Positions 14,574-22,221 of a stretch of DNA of 29,120 nt are shown piece after piece. The DNA lies in assembly GCA_035548175.1 (NCBI GenBank), contig DASZTO010000030.1, forward strand, positions 1-29,120, read 5' to 3'. The position numbers and the translations under genes were made by a program. The stretch comes from CALCHA01 sp035548175. GTDB taxonomy: Bacteria; Planctomycetota; Phycisphaerae; WQYP01. Under the pieces are notes generated by a model, which made no database searches, had not been told where the DNA came from, and saw nothing but the letters and a program-made list of their open reading frames with translations. The stretch's first letter is position 1. Each line of letters opens with the position of its first letter.

Positions 14574-15925
14574 GTCGCCCCAATCCGCTCCATCCCCCCC
14601 ATATACTTCCGCAAAACCTCCGGCACCGTCACGCTCCCATCCGCATTCTGATGATTCTCCAGAATCGGTATCAATATCCGCGGGCTCGCAATCACCGTGT
14701 TGTTCAGCGTGTGACAAAACACCGTCTTCCCCCCCCCGCCCTCCGCCGTCTTGTACCGCAAATTGCACCGCCGCGCCTGAAAATCGTACAACCGGCTCGC
14801 ACTGTGCGTCTCCCCATACCCGTTCCGCGACGGCATCCACGTCTCCACGTCAATCATGCTCGCGTTCTTCACCCCAAGATCCCCCGTGCAGCACTGCAAA
14901 AGCCGATACGGCAGATTGAGCCGCTTCAGCATCTCCTCCGAAAACGACAGCATCTTCCGATGCCACCGCTTGCTCTCCTCCTTGTCATTCCGGCAAATCA
15001 CCACCTGCTCCACCTTGTCGAACTGGTGTATCCGGTACAACCCCGTCGTGTCCTTCCCATACGTCCCCGCCTCGCGCCGAAAACACGTGCTCGTGGTGAC
15101 ATATGTCTTGGGCAACTCCCCCTCCGACAAAATCTCATCCATGTGATACGCCGTCAGCCCCACCTCCCCCGTCCCCGTCAAAAATCGCACCTCCTCCGCC
15201 GGATCATCCACCTCCCCCACCCGGTACGCCTGCTCACGCCCCGCCGGAAAAAATCCCGTCCCCCGCATCGCCGCCTCGCGCACCAGCACCGGCACCGTCA
15301 TCGGCGTGAATCCCTGCTCGAACACCATGAAGTCCTGCGCCATCCGCAGCACCGCATGGTGCAAAAGCGCCCCGCGCCCGGTGAGAAAATACGACCGCGA
15401 CCCCGCCAATTTCACCCCCCGATCCACATCAAACAACCCCAGGCTCTTCCCCAGCTCAATATGACTCTTCGGCTCAAACTCAAACTTCCGCGGCTCCCCC
15501 CACTTCAGCATCTCCACGTTGTCTTCCGCTGATTTCCCCACCGGCACATCCTCATCCGGCGGCAATGGGATCGTCAGCAGCAACCCCTCCACCTCCGGCT
15601 CCAGCTTCTTCAACTCCTCCTCCAGCGCCGCCGACTCCTGCTTGATCGCCGCCGGCCGCTGCTTCAACCCCTCGATCTTCTTCTCCAGCTCGGCCTTCTT
15701 CCCCGCATCCTGCTCCTTCTTCAACTGCCCCATCAACGGCCCCAGCTCCTTGCTCGCCTTGTTCTGCTCCGTCTGCAACTCCTGCAATTTCCCCTGCACC
15801 GCCCGCCGCCGCCCATCCACCTCCAGCAGCTTGTCCACGTTCTCCGCCGCCCCCTTCATCCCCTTCAGCTCCGCCCCCTTCCGCACCGCCTCCGGATTTT
15901 CCCGAATGAACTTGATGTCCAGCAT
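14567..15925 (-). CDS. serS: Serine--tRNA ligase
   Basis: The enzyme charges tRNA-Ser with serine in the cytoplasm. The 452 residues show the N-terminal long antiparallel coiled coil that grips the tRNA (about 1-115, starting MLDIKFIRENPEAVRKG), then the class II catalytic core. Motif 2 is clear (TCFRREAGTYGKDTTGLYR), followed by FDKVEQVVI and the ETHSASRLYDFQARR segment. Motif 3 is present as NTVIASPRILIPILENHQ rather than the common GxAVGR form. The C-terminus MGGMERI is typical, then GATT and a stop supplied by a dispersed repeat. The start at 15925 is supported by AAGGGAAG upstream; a longer frame to 15973 runs into a terminator. It is the last gene of the minus-strand group after the LysM protein. 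Confidence 0.95.
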   Translation of the reverse strand: MLDIKFIRENPEAVRKGAELKGMKGAAENVDKLLEVDGRRRAVQGKLQELQTEQNKASKELGPLMGQLKKEQDAGKKAELEKKIEGLKQRPAAIKQESAALEEELKKLEPEVEGLLLTIPLPPDEDVPVGKSAEDNVEMLKWGEPRKFEFEPKSHIELGKSLGLFDVDRGVKLAGSRSYFLTGRGALLHHAVLRMAQDFMVFEQGFTPMTVPVLVREAAMRGTGFFPAGREQAYRVGEVDDPAEEVRFLTGTGEVGLTAYHMDEILSEGELPKTYVTTSTCFRREAGTYGKDTTGLYRIHQFDKVEQVVICRNDKEESKRWHRKMLSFSEEMLKRLNLPYRLLQCCTGDLGVKNASMIDVETWMPSRNGYGETHSASRLYDFQARRCNLRYKTAEGGGGKTVFCHTLNNTVIASPRILIPILENHQNADGSVTVPEVLRKYMGGMERIGATT

Positions 15926-15954
15926 CTGCACTTCCCTTGCGCCAAAAAGCCCAT

Positions 15955-15988
15955 AAAAAAGCCGCCCAGCCAATTGGGCAAGGGCGGC
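15955..15988 (-). terminator. Intrinsic terminator after the LysM gene
   Basis: Read on the minus strand, GCCGCCC (15982-15988) pairs with GGGCGGC (15961-15967), with a possible inner stem in the 14-nt loop, and is followed directly by six T residues (15955-15960). It lies 22 nt after the LysM stop and 30 nt before the serS start. serS must therefore be read through from upstream or started from a promoter squeezed between them, which I cannot see. Confidence 0.75.
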
Positions 15989-16009
15989 CTCAGCTTCGTA
16001 ACCACTCGC

Positions 16010-17170
16010 TCACTTCGCCGGCAGCCTCAACACCTGCCCCGCCGTCAGCGCGTTCGGATTCTTCAAGCTCCCCCGATTCACCCGCGCGATCCGCCGCCAC
16101 ACCCCCTCATCCCCATACGCCGCCTTCGCAATCTTCCGCAGCGTGTCCCCCTTCTTCACCACATACGTAGACCCCGCCTTCGCCGCCCCGCCCGCCGTCC
16201 GACCCGCCGCCGCCGGCCGCGTCGTCGACCCCGAACGCCCCGTCGTCCCGGACCGGCCCGTCCCGCCCGCCGTCCGCTCCGACCGGGCGCCAGTCGCCGA
16301 CGCCGTCGACGCCGGCACGTGAATCTTCGCCCCCACCTTCAGCACGTTCGGATTCATCCCCGGATTCGCCGCCTCGATCGCCGCCAGCGTCACGTGGTTC
16401 TTCCGCGCGATCGCCGTCAGCACGTCGCCCCGCACCACCGTATACGTCGAGCCGCCTCCAGCCGTCCCGCCCGTCGCGCTGGACGCCCCCGGCGTCTCCG
16501 TCCCGCCCGCCGGTGGCATGAACGGCACTCCCACCGGTCCCGGCGGCGATTCCACCAATCCACCGCGCCGACCGCTCCTACCCGTCCCGCCGTTACGCCC
16601 CGTCCCACCCCTCGTCGACATCCCAGCTCCCGCTGTCACATCGCCCGTCCGGCTCCCGCCCGCCGCCAACGGCCCAGTCTCCCCGCCCGTGGTCGTATTC
16701 CCCGCCGGTCCCGCGCCGCCAAACGTCCCCAGGCTCCCTGGCGCGCCCAGCGACCCCGCGCCCATCCCGCCCCCCGCGCTCGGTCCCGTCGAGGGCGCTA
16801 CCGACAAGCCTCCGCCGCTCCCCGCGCTCGGCAATCCCGCCCCGCCTGGATTCCCGATCATCAATCCCCCGCCCGCAGGTCCCGTCGTCGCCCCCCCAGG
16901 CTCCCCGGCCGCCAGCATCGGCGACACGCCCGTTCCCCCCGCCGATCCCGATCCGCTCGCCACAGACTCCGACGGCCCCGACGACGCCGGCGGCGCTACC
17001 GCCACCGTCCCCCCCGCAGGCTCTTTCCCCGACGTACCGCTCGTCAGCCCCTTCGACGGCGTGTTCGCCACCGGCTCAGTCTTCGGCGTACCCGGAAACG
17101 CGAAATACGCCACCACCGCCAGCAGCAGCACAAACGCACAAATTAAACCGACTTTCAAATCGGTGCGCAT
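16010..17170 (-). CDS. Membrane-anchored protein with two LysM domains
   Basis: LysM domains bind N-acetylglucosamine-containing glycans, chiefly peptidoglycan. The 386-residue protein has an N-terminal membrane anchor (KVGLICAFVLLLAVVAYFAF, about 6-25) and a long Gly/Ser/Thr/Pro-rich disordered linker. The first LysM (about 242-289, TYTVVRGDVLTAIARKNHV) is separated by a second low-complexity stretch from a second LysM (about 331-384, TYVVKKGDTLRKIAKAAYG) at the C-terminus. No enzymatic domain is visible, so it is probably a wall-binding or organising protein. The start at 17170 has GGAGAG close upstream; the frame continues to 17218 without support. It lies 140 nt after secDF on the same strand. 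Confidence 0.9.
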   Translation of the reverse strand: MRTDLKVGLICAFVLLLAVVAYFAFPGTPKTEPVANTPSKGLTSGTSGKEPAGGTVAVAPPASSGPSESVASGSGSAGGTGVSPMLAAGEPGGATTGPAGGGLMIGNPGGAGLPSAGSGGGLSVAPSTGPSAGGGMGAGSLGAPGSLGTFGGAGPAGNTTTGGETGPLAAGGSRTGDVTAGAGMSTRGGTGRNGGTGRSGRRGGLVESPPGPVGVPFMPPAGGTETPGASSATGGTAGGGSTYTVVRGDVLTAIARKNHVTLAAIEAANPGMNPNVLKVGAKIHVPASTASATGARSERTAGGTGRSGTTGRSGSTTRPAAAGRTAGGAAKAGSTYVVKKGDTLRKIAKAAYGDEGVWRRIARVNRGSLKNPNALTAGQVLRLPAK

Positions 17171-17283
17171 CAACTCTCTCCAATCGTTCTCCCCGGCCTC
17201 CCCGGGGCTAAGGCCCACAAGCCTATCGCAACTCTATCCCCGCATCCAGCACCCCACATCTCCCCCCCTTCATCTTCCGTCTC

Positions 17284-17309
17284 TCGTCTTTCGTCTTTCG
17301 TCTTTCGTC
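17284..17309. repeat. 7-bp tandem repeat after secDF
   Basis: The heptamer TCGTCTT is repeated about 3.7 times (17284-17309), directly next to the secDF stop at 17311. Related CGTCT units precede it. It lies in the 140-nt gap between secDF and the LysM gene. It may be a slippage-prone microsatellite; no function is evident. Confidence 0.85.
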
Positions 17310-17310
17310 C

Positions 17311-20300
17311 TCACTCCACACTCTCCGCCGCCTGCTCCTTCCGGAACGGATTCGCCCGCGTCAACCCCCGCTCCGGCTCACGATCCGCCTTCCCCGCCGT
17401 CGTCAACAGCATCGGACTCGCTATCGCCAGCGTCGAATACGCACCCGTCAACACCCCGATCAGCATCGCAAACGAAAATCCACGCACCCCCTCGCCGCCC
17501 CACACATACATGATCAGCACCACGATGAACACCGTGAACGTCGTCCATATCGTCCGACCGAAGCACTGGTTGATCGCATCGTTCACCAGCTTCGACGTCA
17601 GCGGCACGTGCGCCTTCCCGCGCAGCTCGCGCACCCGGTCGAAGATCACGATCGTGTCGTTCACCGAATACCCGATGATCGTCAAATACGCCGCGATCAT
17701 CGTCAGGTTGATCTTGAAATCGCTCAGCAAAAACCAGTTCGGCTCGTTGTGGAAAATGTACTTGTACGCTACCCCCGACAGCACCGTCGCCGCCACCGCC
17801 ACCACCGCGTCGTGCACCAGCGACATGATCGCACCGATCCCGTACCGAATCCCGCCAAACCGGATCCACACGTAAATCACGATCAGAATCAGCGACAGCA
17901 CGATCGCCAAAAGCGCCTGCATCTTCGCCTGGCCCGCCACCACCGCGTCAAACGTCGTCACCCCCGCGAACAGGCTCTCCCGCTCCATCGCCTGCCGCAC
18001 GATCCCCCACTCGCTCGCCGCGTTGTCCTGCCACAGCGAATCGTCCTGCTCGTTATACAACTTCGACGGATCCACGCTCACCATCACCGCACGCGTCAGC
18101 GGCCGCTTGTCATCTTCCGTCGCCGCAACCGTCGATACGCTCCCCTCGCTCGCCGCCGCCCCCGTCGCCGCAGGACCGCTCGCCGGCGCGCTCGCCGCAC
18201 CCCCTCCGCTCGCCACCGCCGTCACCGGAATGATCTTGAACGACCGGTACGGTACGTGCGAATCCGGACTCTGCCGCGCAGCCCTTATCCGATCCTCCAG
18301 CTTCGCCGCCGTCTCCGGCGGGCTGATGTTCTCCAGCACGATCGCCGTCCCGCCCATGAAATCCGTCACGTCCCGGTTCGGTATCCCGCTTATCCCCGCG
18401 TCCGCGAAATTCTGGTCCAGCGCCCCCGCCTTGATCGGCCGCACCAGACCCCGGTCCATCAGCGTCCCCAGCTGCCGCTGATCCATCACATCCCCAGGCT
18501 TGTCTCCGGTGATCGTCTCCGCAGGCGTGATGTCCAGCACGTCCTTGAACGCATTCGCCAGCGGCGTCAACAACGTCTTCTGCACGTACGTCGGATCCCC
18601 CGCCGGATTCGCTATCGTCGTCTGCATCTCAAACCGATGCTCCTCCGGCTTCCCTACCCCATACACACGCGCCGATCGCAAATCCGCCAGCCCAGGCTCG
18701 TCCGCCAGATTCTCGATCCGCTTCCGCACCTGGTCCTGCTGCAGATATCCCCCGCCCGGCGACTCCTTCAACTGGAACGTCACCTGCGTCCCGCCGCGGA
18801 ACTCAATGTCATACTTGTCATCCCCGCGCATCACGAACGCCACGATCCCCGCGATCGTTATCAGCGACGACACCACCCAGAATATATGCCGCTTCCCGAT
18901 CCAGTCGAAATTCGTCACCGTCACCACCCGCATGAACGGCCAATGCCCGCTCCGCAGCCACGTGAACGTCAAAATCTCCCGGATGTATTCCCCCACCGAA
19001 TGATCGTCGATCGCCCGAACCACACCCCACCGGATCGCCGTCATGATCAGCGTCCGCGTCACGAACAACGCCGTGAACATGTGAATCGCCAGCCCGATCA
19101 GCAGCGTCACCCCGAACCCCTTCACCTCTTCGCTGCCCACGTAAATCAACACGATGCTCGTCAAGCTGCACGTCAGGTTCGCATCGAAAATCGTCCAGAA
19201 CACCTTGTCATAGCCCTGACGCACCGCCATCCACAGGCTCGCCCCCTTGTGCAGCTCCTCCCGAATCCGCTCGTTGATCAGGATGTTCGCGTCCACCGCC
19301 ATGCCCAGCGTCAGCACCAGCCCCGCAATGCCCGGCAGCGTGAACGTCGCCTCCAGGAACGCCATCGCCGCCAGCACCAGCAACAGGTTGAACATCAGCG
19401 CGATGTCCGCAAACGCCCCCGTGATCGTGTAGTACAGCAGCATGAACGCCACCACCGCGATCACCGCATACACCGCCGAGTGTATCCCCGCGTCGATGTT
19501 GTCTTTCCCCATGTCCGGTGTGATTTCCACCACCGAAATCGGCTCCCGCTGCAGCGTCGCCGGCAGCGAGCCCGCATCCATGATCTGCTTCAGCCCCTCC
19601 GCTTCCTTCTGAATCATCTGGATCGTTCGCGTCGGCGTCGCCGATCCGAACGTGATCACCCCGTGATCCGATATCCGGTTGTTTATCCGCGGCGCTGTGA
19701 TCGCCTTGTCATCCAGCAAAATGCACATCGGCTTGTTCTGATTGCTCCCCGTCATCTCCCCCAAATACGACGCGCCCACCGCATCCATCGAAAACGGCAT
19801 TACCTCCCCGCCCTCCCCCGGATCGAAATACGGCTTGTCCGCCGATACGCTCCACGACCGCTTCCCCTCCGCATGCGTCAACGTGTGTACCGCATCATCC
19901 CAGCACAATACATACGGCTGCCCCGCCCACGTCTGAACGATAAACTGCGACAGCGGCGACTTCGTCACCGGATCGATGAAGTTGTCCGTGCTCGCCGGAT
20001 CGATCTGGAACCACCGCGCCGTCACTTCCCCAAGCTTCAACTGGTCGTTCGGACCGTGGTCCTTCAAACTCTGTATCGCCTTCTCATACGCGTCCGTCGG
20101 GCCGCTGTTCCCCGTCACCCCCAAATCCTCCGGCGATACCGTGATCCGGAAATCCAGCACCCCCGACGACGTGATCATCCGCTGCAAATCCGCCGGATCC
20201 TCCACCCCGCCGCCGTTCAGCGATATCAGCTTCCGATGCGCCGCCAGATACGTCGCAATCTCCTTCTGCTGCGCCTTGTGCGTGTCCAGCAGCTTCTGCA

Positions 20301-20985
20301 GCTCCGCCTGCGCCGCCTTGTTCTTCGGATTGTCCGACGCCTCCACCACCGTCTTCAGCGTCGCCACGTCCACGTTCGATCGATCGATCGCATCCTTCGC
20401 CGACGCTACCGCCTCCTCCGCCTTCACCTTCTCATCCAGCACCTCCGGCGGAACCTTGTCCACCGAATACTTCGACTCCGCAGCGTTCGCCGCATTCAGC
20501 GCATCCTGCGCCTCCGCATACGCCACCAGCAGCTTGTGCCGATCCGTCCCCTCCGGCGCCAACGCATCGATCGCCTTCGTCCGCGCTTCCCCAGTCTTCG
20601 AGATCGCCGATTGTATCTCCGATTGCTTCAGCGACGTCTTGTATAATGCCGCCTCCGCGTCATCCAACGCCTTCCGCGCCGCCAGCGTCTCCTTCCCCGG
20701 CAGCGGCATCTGCACCTGAATCCGCTTCCCCCCGATCACACGCCATATCAGGTTCTTCTGACCGCTCGGATCCACCCGCCTCTTCAATACATCGATCACC
20801 TGCTCCGCCAGCTGCTGCGGATTCGTCGTCGTCGACGTCACCTTCGACAGGTCCAGCTCATACAGCAGCGACGTCCCACCCGCCAGGTCTATCCCCTGCA
20901 GCAGCGGCCAGAATGACACCGAAAATATCGCCGCCGCCAGCACTACCGCAATGACGGCATATCGCCACAACAATGAATTCTTCAT
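17311..20985 (-). CDS. secDF: Fused protein-export membrane protein SecDF
   Basis: SecD and SecF use the proton gradient to pull exported proteins out of the SecYEG channel. Here both are one 1224-residue chain. The SecD half starts with a membrane helix and GIDLAGGTSLLYEL (31-44) and has the D4 signature GMAVDANILINERIREEL near 560-580. The SecF half begins near 690 with helix and YDIEFRGGTQVTFQL (about 720-735), and has the matching GYSVNDTIVIFDRVREL near 1104. Twelve membrane helices in two RND-like sets are expected. Unusual is an insert of about 160 residues (about 100-265) in the SecD periplasmic head, rich in Ala, Lys and Glu and predicted as coiled coil. No ribosome binding site is obvious before the ATG at 20985. 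It follows yajC, the usual partner. Confidence 0.97.
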   Translation of the reverse strand: MKNSLLWRYAVIAVVLAAAIFSVSFWPLLQGIDLAGGTSLLYELDLSKVTSTTTNPQQLAEQVIDVLKRRVDPSGQKNLIWRVIGGKRIQVQMPLPGKETLAARKALDDAEAALYKTSLKQSEIQSAISKTGEARTKAIDALAPEGTDRHKLLVAYAEAQDALNAANAAESKYSVDKVPPEVLDEKVKAEEAVASAKDAIDRSNVDVATLKTVVEASDNPKNKAAQAELQKLLDTHKAQQKEIATYLAAHRKLISLNGGGVEDPADLQRMITSSGVLDFRITVSPEDLGVTGNSGPTDAYEKAIQSLKDHGPNDQLKLGEVTARWFQIDPASTDNFIDPVTKSPLSQFIVQTWAGQPYVLCWDDAVHTLTHAEGKRSWSVSADKPYFDPGEGGEVMPFSMDAVGASYLGEMTGSNQNKPMCILLDDKAITAPRINNRISDHGVITFGSATPTRTIQMIQKEAEGLKQIMDAGSLPATLQREPISVVEITPDMGKDNIDAGIHSAVYAVIAVVAFMLLYYTITGAFADIALMFNLLLVLAAMAFLEATFTLPGIAGLVLTLGMAVDANILINERIREELHKGASLWMAVRQGYDKVFWTIFDANLTCSLTSIVLIYVGSEEVKGFGVTLLIGLAIHMFTALFVTRTLIMTAIRWGVVRAIDDHSVGEYIREILTFTWLRSGHWPFMRVVTVTNFDWIGKRHIFWVVSSLITIAGIVAFVMRGDDKYDIEFRGGTQVTFQLKESPGGGYLQQDQVRKRIENLADEPGLADLRSARVYGVGKPEEHRFEMQTTIANPAGDPTYVQKTLLTPLANAFKDVLDITPAETITGDKPGDVMDQRQLGTLMDRGLVRPIKAGALDQNFADAGISGIPNRDVTDFMGGTAIVLENISPPETAAKLEDRIRAARQSPDSHVPYRSFKIIPVTAVASGGGAASAPASGPAATGAAASEGSVSTVAATEDDKRPLTRAVMVSVDPSKLYNEQDDSLWQDNAASEWGIVRQAMERESLFAGVTTFDAVVAGQAKMQALLAIVLSLILIVIYVWIRFGGIRYGIGAIMSLVHDAVVAVAATVLSGVAYKYIFHNEPNWFLLSDFKINLTMIAAYLTIIGYSVNDTIVIFDRVRELRGKAHVPLTSKLVNDAINQCFGRTIWTTFTVFIVVLIMYVWGGEGVRGFSFAMLIGVLTGAYSTLAIASPMLLTTAGKADREPERGLTRANPFRKEQAAESVE

Positions 20986-20992
20986 AACGCAT

Positions 20993-21054
20993 GAGGTTCG
21001 TGGGGCTCCACCTCAGGAACGCCCCCCCGCGCGCCCTGCCGCCGCACGAACCTC
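20993..21054. promoter_or_regulatory. Inverted repeat in the yajC-secDF gap
   Basis: GAGGTTCGTG (20993-21002) and CACGAACCTC (21045-21054) are perfect 10-nt complements separated by 42 nt, with a possible nested GGGGC/GCCCC stem (21002-21006 with 21021-21025). The structure would form in the leader just before the secDF start codon (20983-20985), where no Shine-Dalgarno sequence is visible. It could control secDF translation or mark a 3' end for yajC, but it lacks a T tract. Confidence 0.45.
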
Positions 21055-21059
21055 TCTCC

Positions 21060-21611
21060 TTACTTCGCTGCTTTTTCCTCGCCGCCGAGCACCTGCTGGA
21101 TCGCCGATTTCTTGTACGTCGCTTTCACATTCGCCGCTTCATCTATCTTCAATACCACCTCTTCCCCATCCACCGATACCACCTTCGCCACCAACCCCCC
21201 GATCGTCATCACCCGATCCCCCTTCTTCATCTCCGATACCATCAGCTTACGCTTCTTCTCTTCCTTCCTCTGCCCCCGGAACAACAGCACGTACACCAGC
21301 CCGATCATCAAAATGACCGGCAAAAATCCCTCGATCCCCTGAAACAACCCCGGCTTCTCCGCCGGCTGCGTCCCATTCGTCCCCGGCGCTCCCGTCCCCG
21401 TCGTCGTCCCCGCCGTCCCCGCCGTCCCCGTCGCCGTGCTCCCCGTCCCTTCCGTCACCGCCGGCGCATTCACCGCCGGCGCCACCGTCGCCCCACCTCC
21501 GCTTGGCCCCACCATCGGCGCCGCCCCGCCGCCGCTCGGACCCACCAGCGGCGCCGTCGCCTGCCCCAACACGCCCCCCAATACATGATTCGCTGCCATC
21601 ATTCCTGCCAT
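21060..21611 (-). CDS. yajC: Preprotein translocase subunit YajC with long N-terminal extension
   Basis: YajC is a small single-pass membrane protein that associates with SecDF and SecYEG. The conserved part is the C-terminal 90 residues: membrane helix GFLPVILMIGLVYVLLF, then RGQRKEEKKRKLMVSEMKKG, DRVMTIGGLVAKV and the small beta domain. Before it lies about 90 residues of Gly/Thr/Ala/Pro-rich sequence with an imperfect duplication (PLVGPSGGGAAP, PMVGPSGGGATV) not found in typical 100-residue YajC. The start is uncertain: ATG codons at 21611, 21602 and 21599 are all possible, and I chose 21611 because of AAGGGACAG upstream. It lies 74 nt before secDF and is probably co-transcribed with it. 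Confidence 0.92.
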   Translation of the reverse strand: MAGMMAANHVLGGVLGQATAPLVGPSGGGAAPMVGPSGGGATVAPAVNAPAVTEGTGSTATGTAGTAGTTTGTGAPGTNGTQPAEKPGLFQGIEGFLPVILMIGLVYVLLFRGQRKEEKKRKLMVSEMKKGDRVMTIGGLVAKVVSVDGEEVVLKIDEAANVKATYKKSAIQQVLGGEEKAAK

Positions 21612-21763
21612 TCGCTCTGTCCCTTCTTTGCTCTCTCGAAGCGCCATCGCCCGGCCCACGCCGCGCCACGTCACCGCCGCCTCTGCTCTGCCCCCCCCAT
21701 CACCCCAGACCCGCCATTCTCCTAAACCCGCACCCCAATGTCTAGCACCCGCAAAACCACCCC

Positions 21764-21889
21764 ACCTACGACGGTTCGACCGTTCTGCGGATTGGGAAGT
21801 ATCGGTTCCACTTCTACTCCCATGAAGGCGACGAGCCGCCGCACATTCACGTGAGGTCGCCGGAGAGCCAAGGCACATTACGTGTTTGA
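21764..21889 (+). pseudogene. Decayed DUF4160 gene
   Basis: One frame reads TVLRIGKYRFHFYSHEGDE followed by PPHIHV, the hallmark N-terminal half of DUF4160 proteins, normally beginning MPTVLRIG and about 80-90 residues long. Here no ATG, GTG or TTG lies between the in-frame TAG at 21743-21745 and the domain. The frame ends at TGA 21887-21889 about 10 residues after PPHIHV, without the C-terminal half. It is therefore a fragment lacking both start and end. It lies 29 nt before an intact DUF2442 gene; these two families are commonly encoded side by side. Confidence 0.75.
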
Positions 21890-21918
21890 AAATCGAGTCC
21901 TGTTGTTGGGGAAATATC

Positions 21919-22188
21919 ATGAGTTCCATGGCTTCTGATGCCCTGCGGACGGCGGAACCCGTTGCGATCCGGGTCTGGCTTGATGGAAGAATGGTCTTTC
22001 TCGAACTCGGCGATGGTCGGATCGTTGGTTTCCCCGCCCACCGATTCAACCGGCTGCGCGACGCCGCTGACGCACAGCTCCGCATGGTCACCTTGGAATT
22101 GAACGGCTCCGCGATCCGCTGGGAAGAATTGGACGAAGACCTCACTGTGCCGGCAATTCTGGCCGGTAGGTTCCAGTTGCCCGCGTGA
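21919..22188 (+). CDS. DUF2442 family protein
   Basis: The 89-residue product matches the DUF2442 pattern: AIRVWLDGRMVFLELGDGR, then PAHRFNRLRDA, the LNGSAIRWEELDEDL segment and a short end (PAILAGR). The family has no firmly known biochemical activity; members often sit next to DUF4160 genes and have been suggested to act in toxin-antitoxin-like pairs. The start at 21919 is chosen because TTGGGGA lies 7 nt upstream; a TTG at 21886 would add 11 unlikely residues. Base use is balanced rather than C-rich like other plus-strand genes here, which suggests recent arrival. Its DUF4160 partner just upstream is decayed, so it may now be an orphan. Confidence 0.85.
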   Translation: MSSMASDALRTAEPVAIRVWLDGRMVFLELGDGRIVGFPAHRFNRLRDAADAQLRMVTLELNGSAIRWEELDEDLTVPAILAGRFQLPA

Positions 22189-22221
22189 TCCGCCGGTCAT
22201 GAGGGCCTTTTCCACGCTCCT

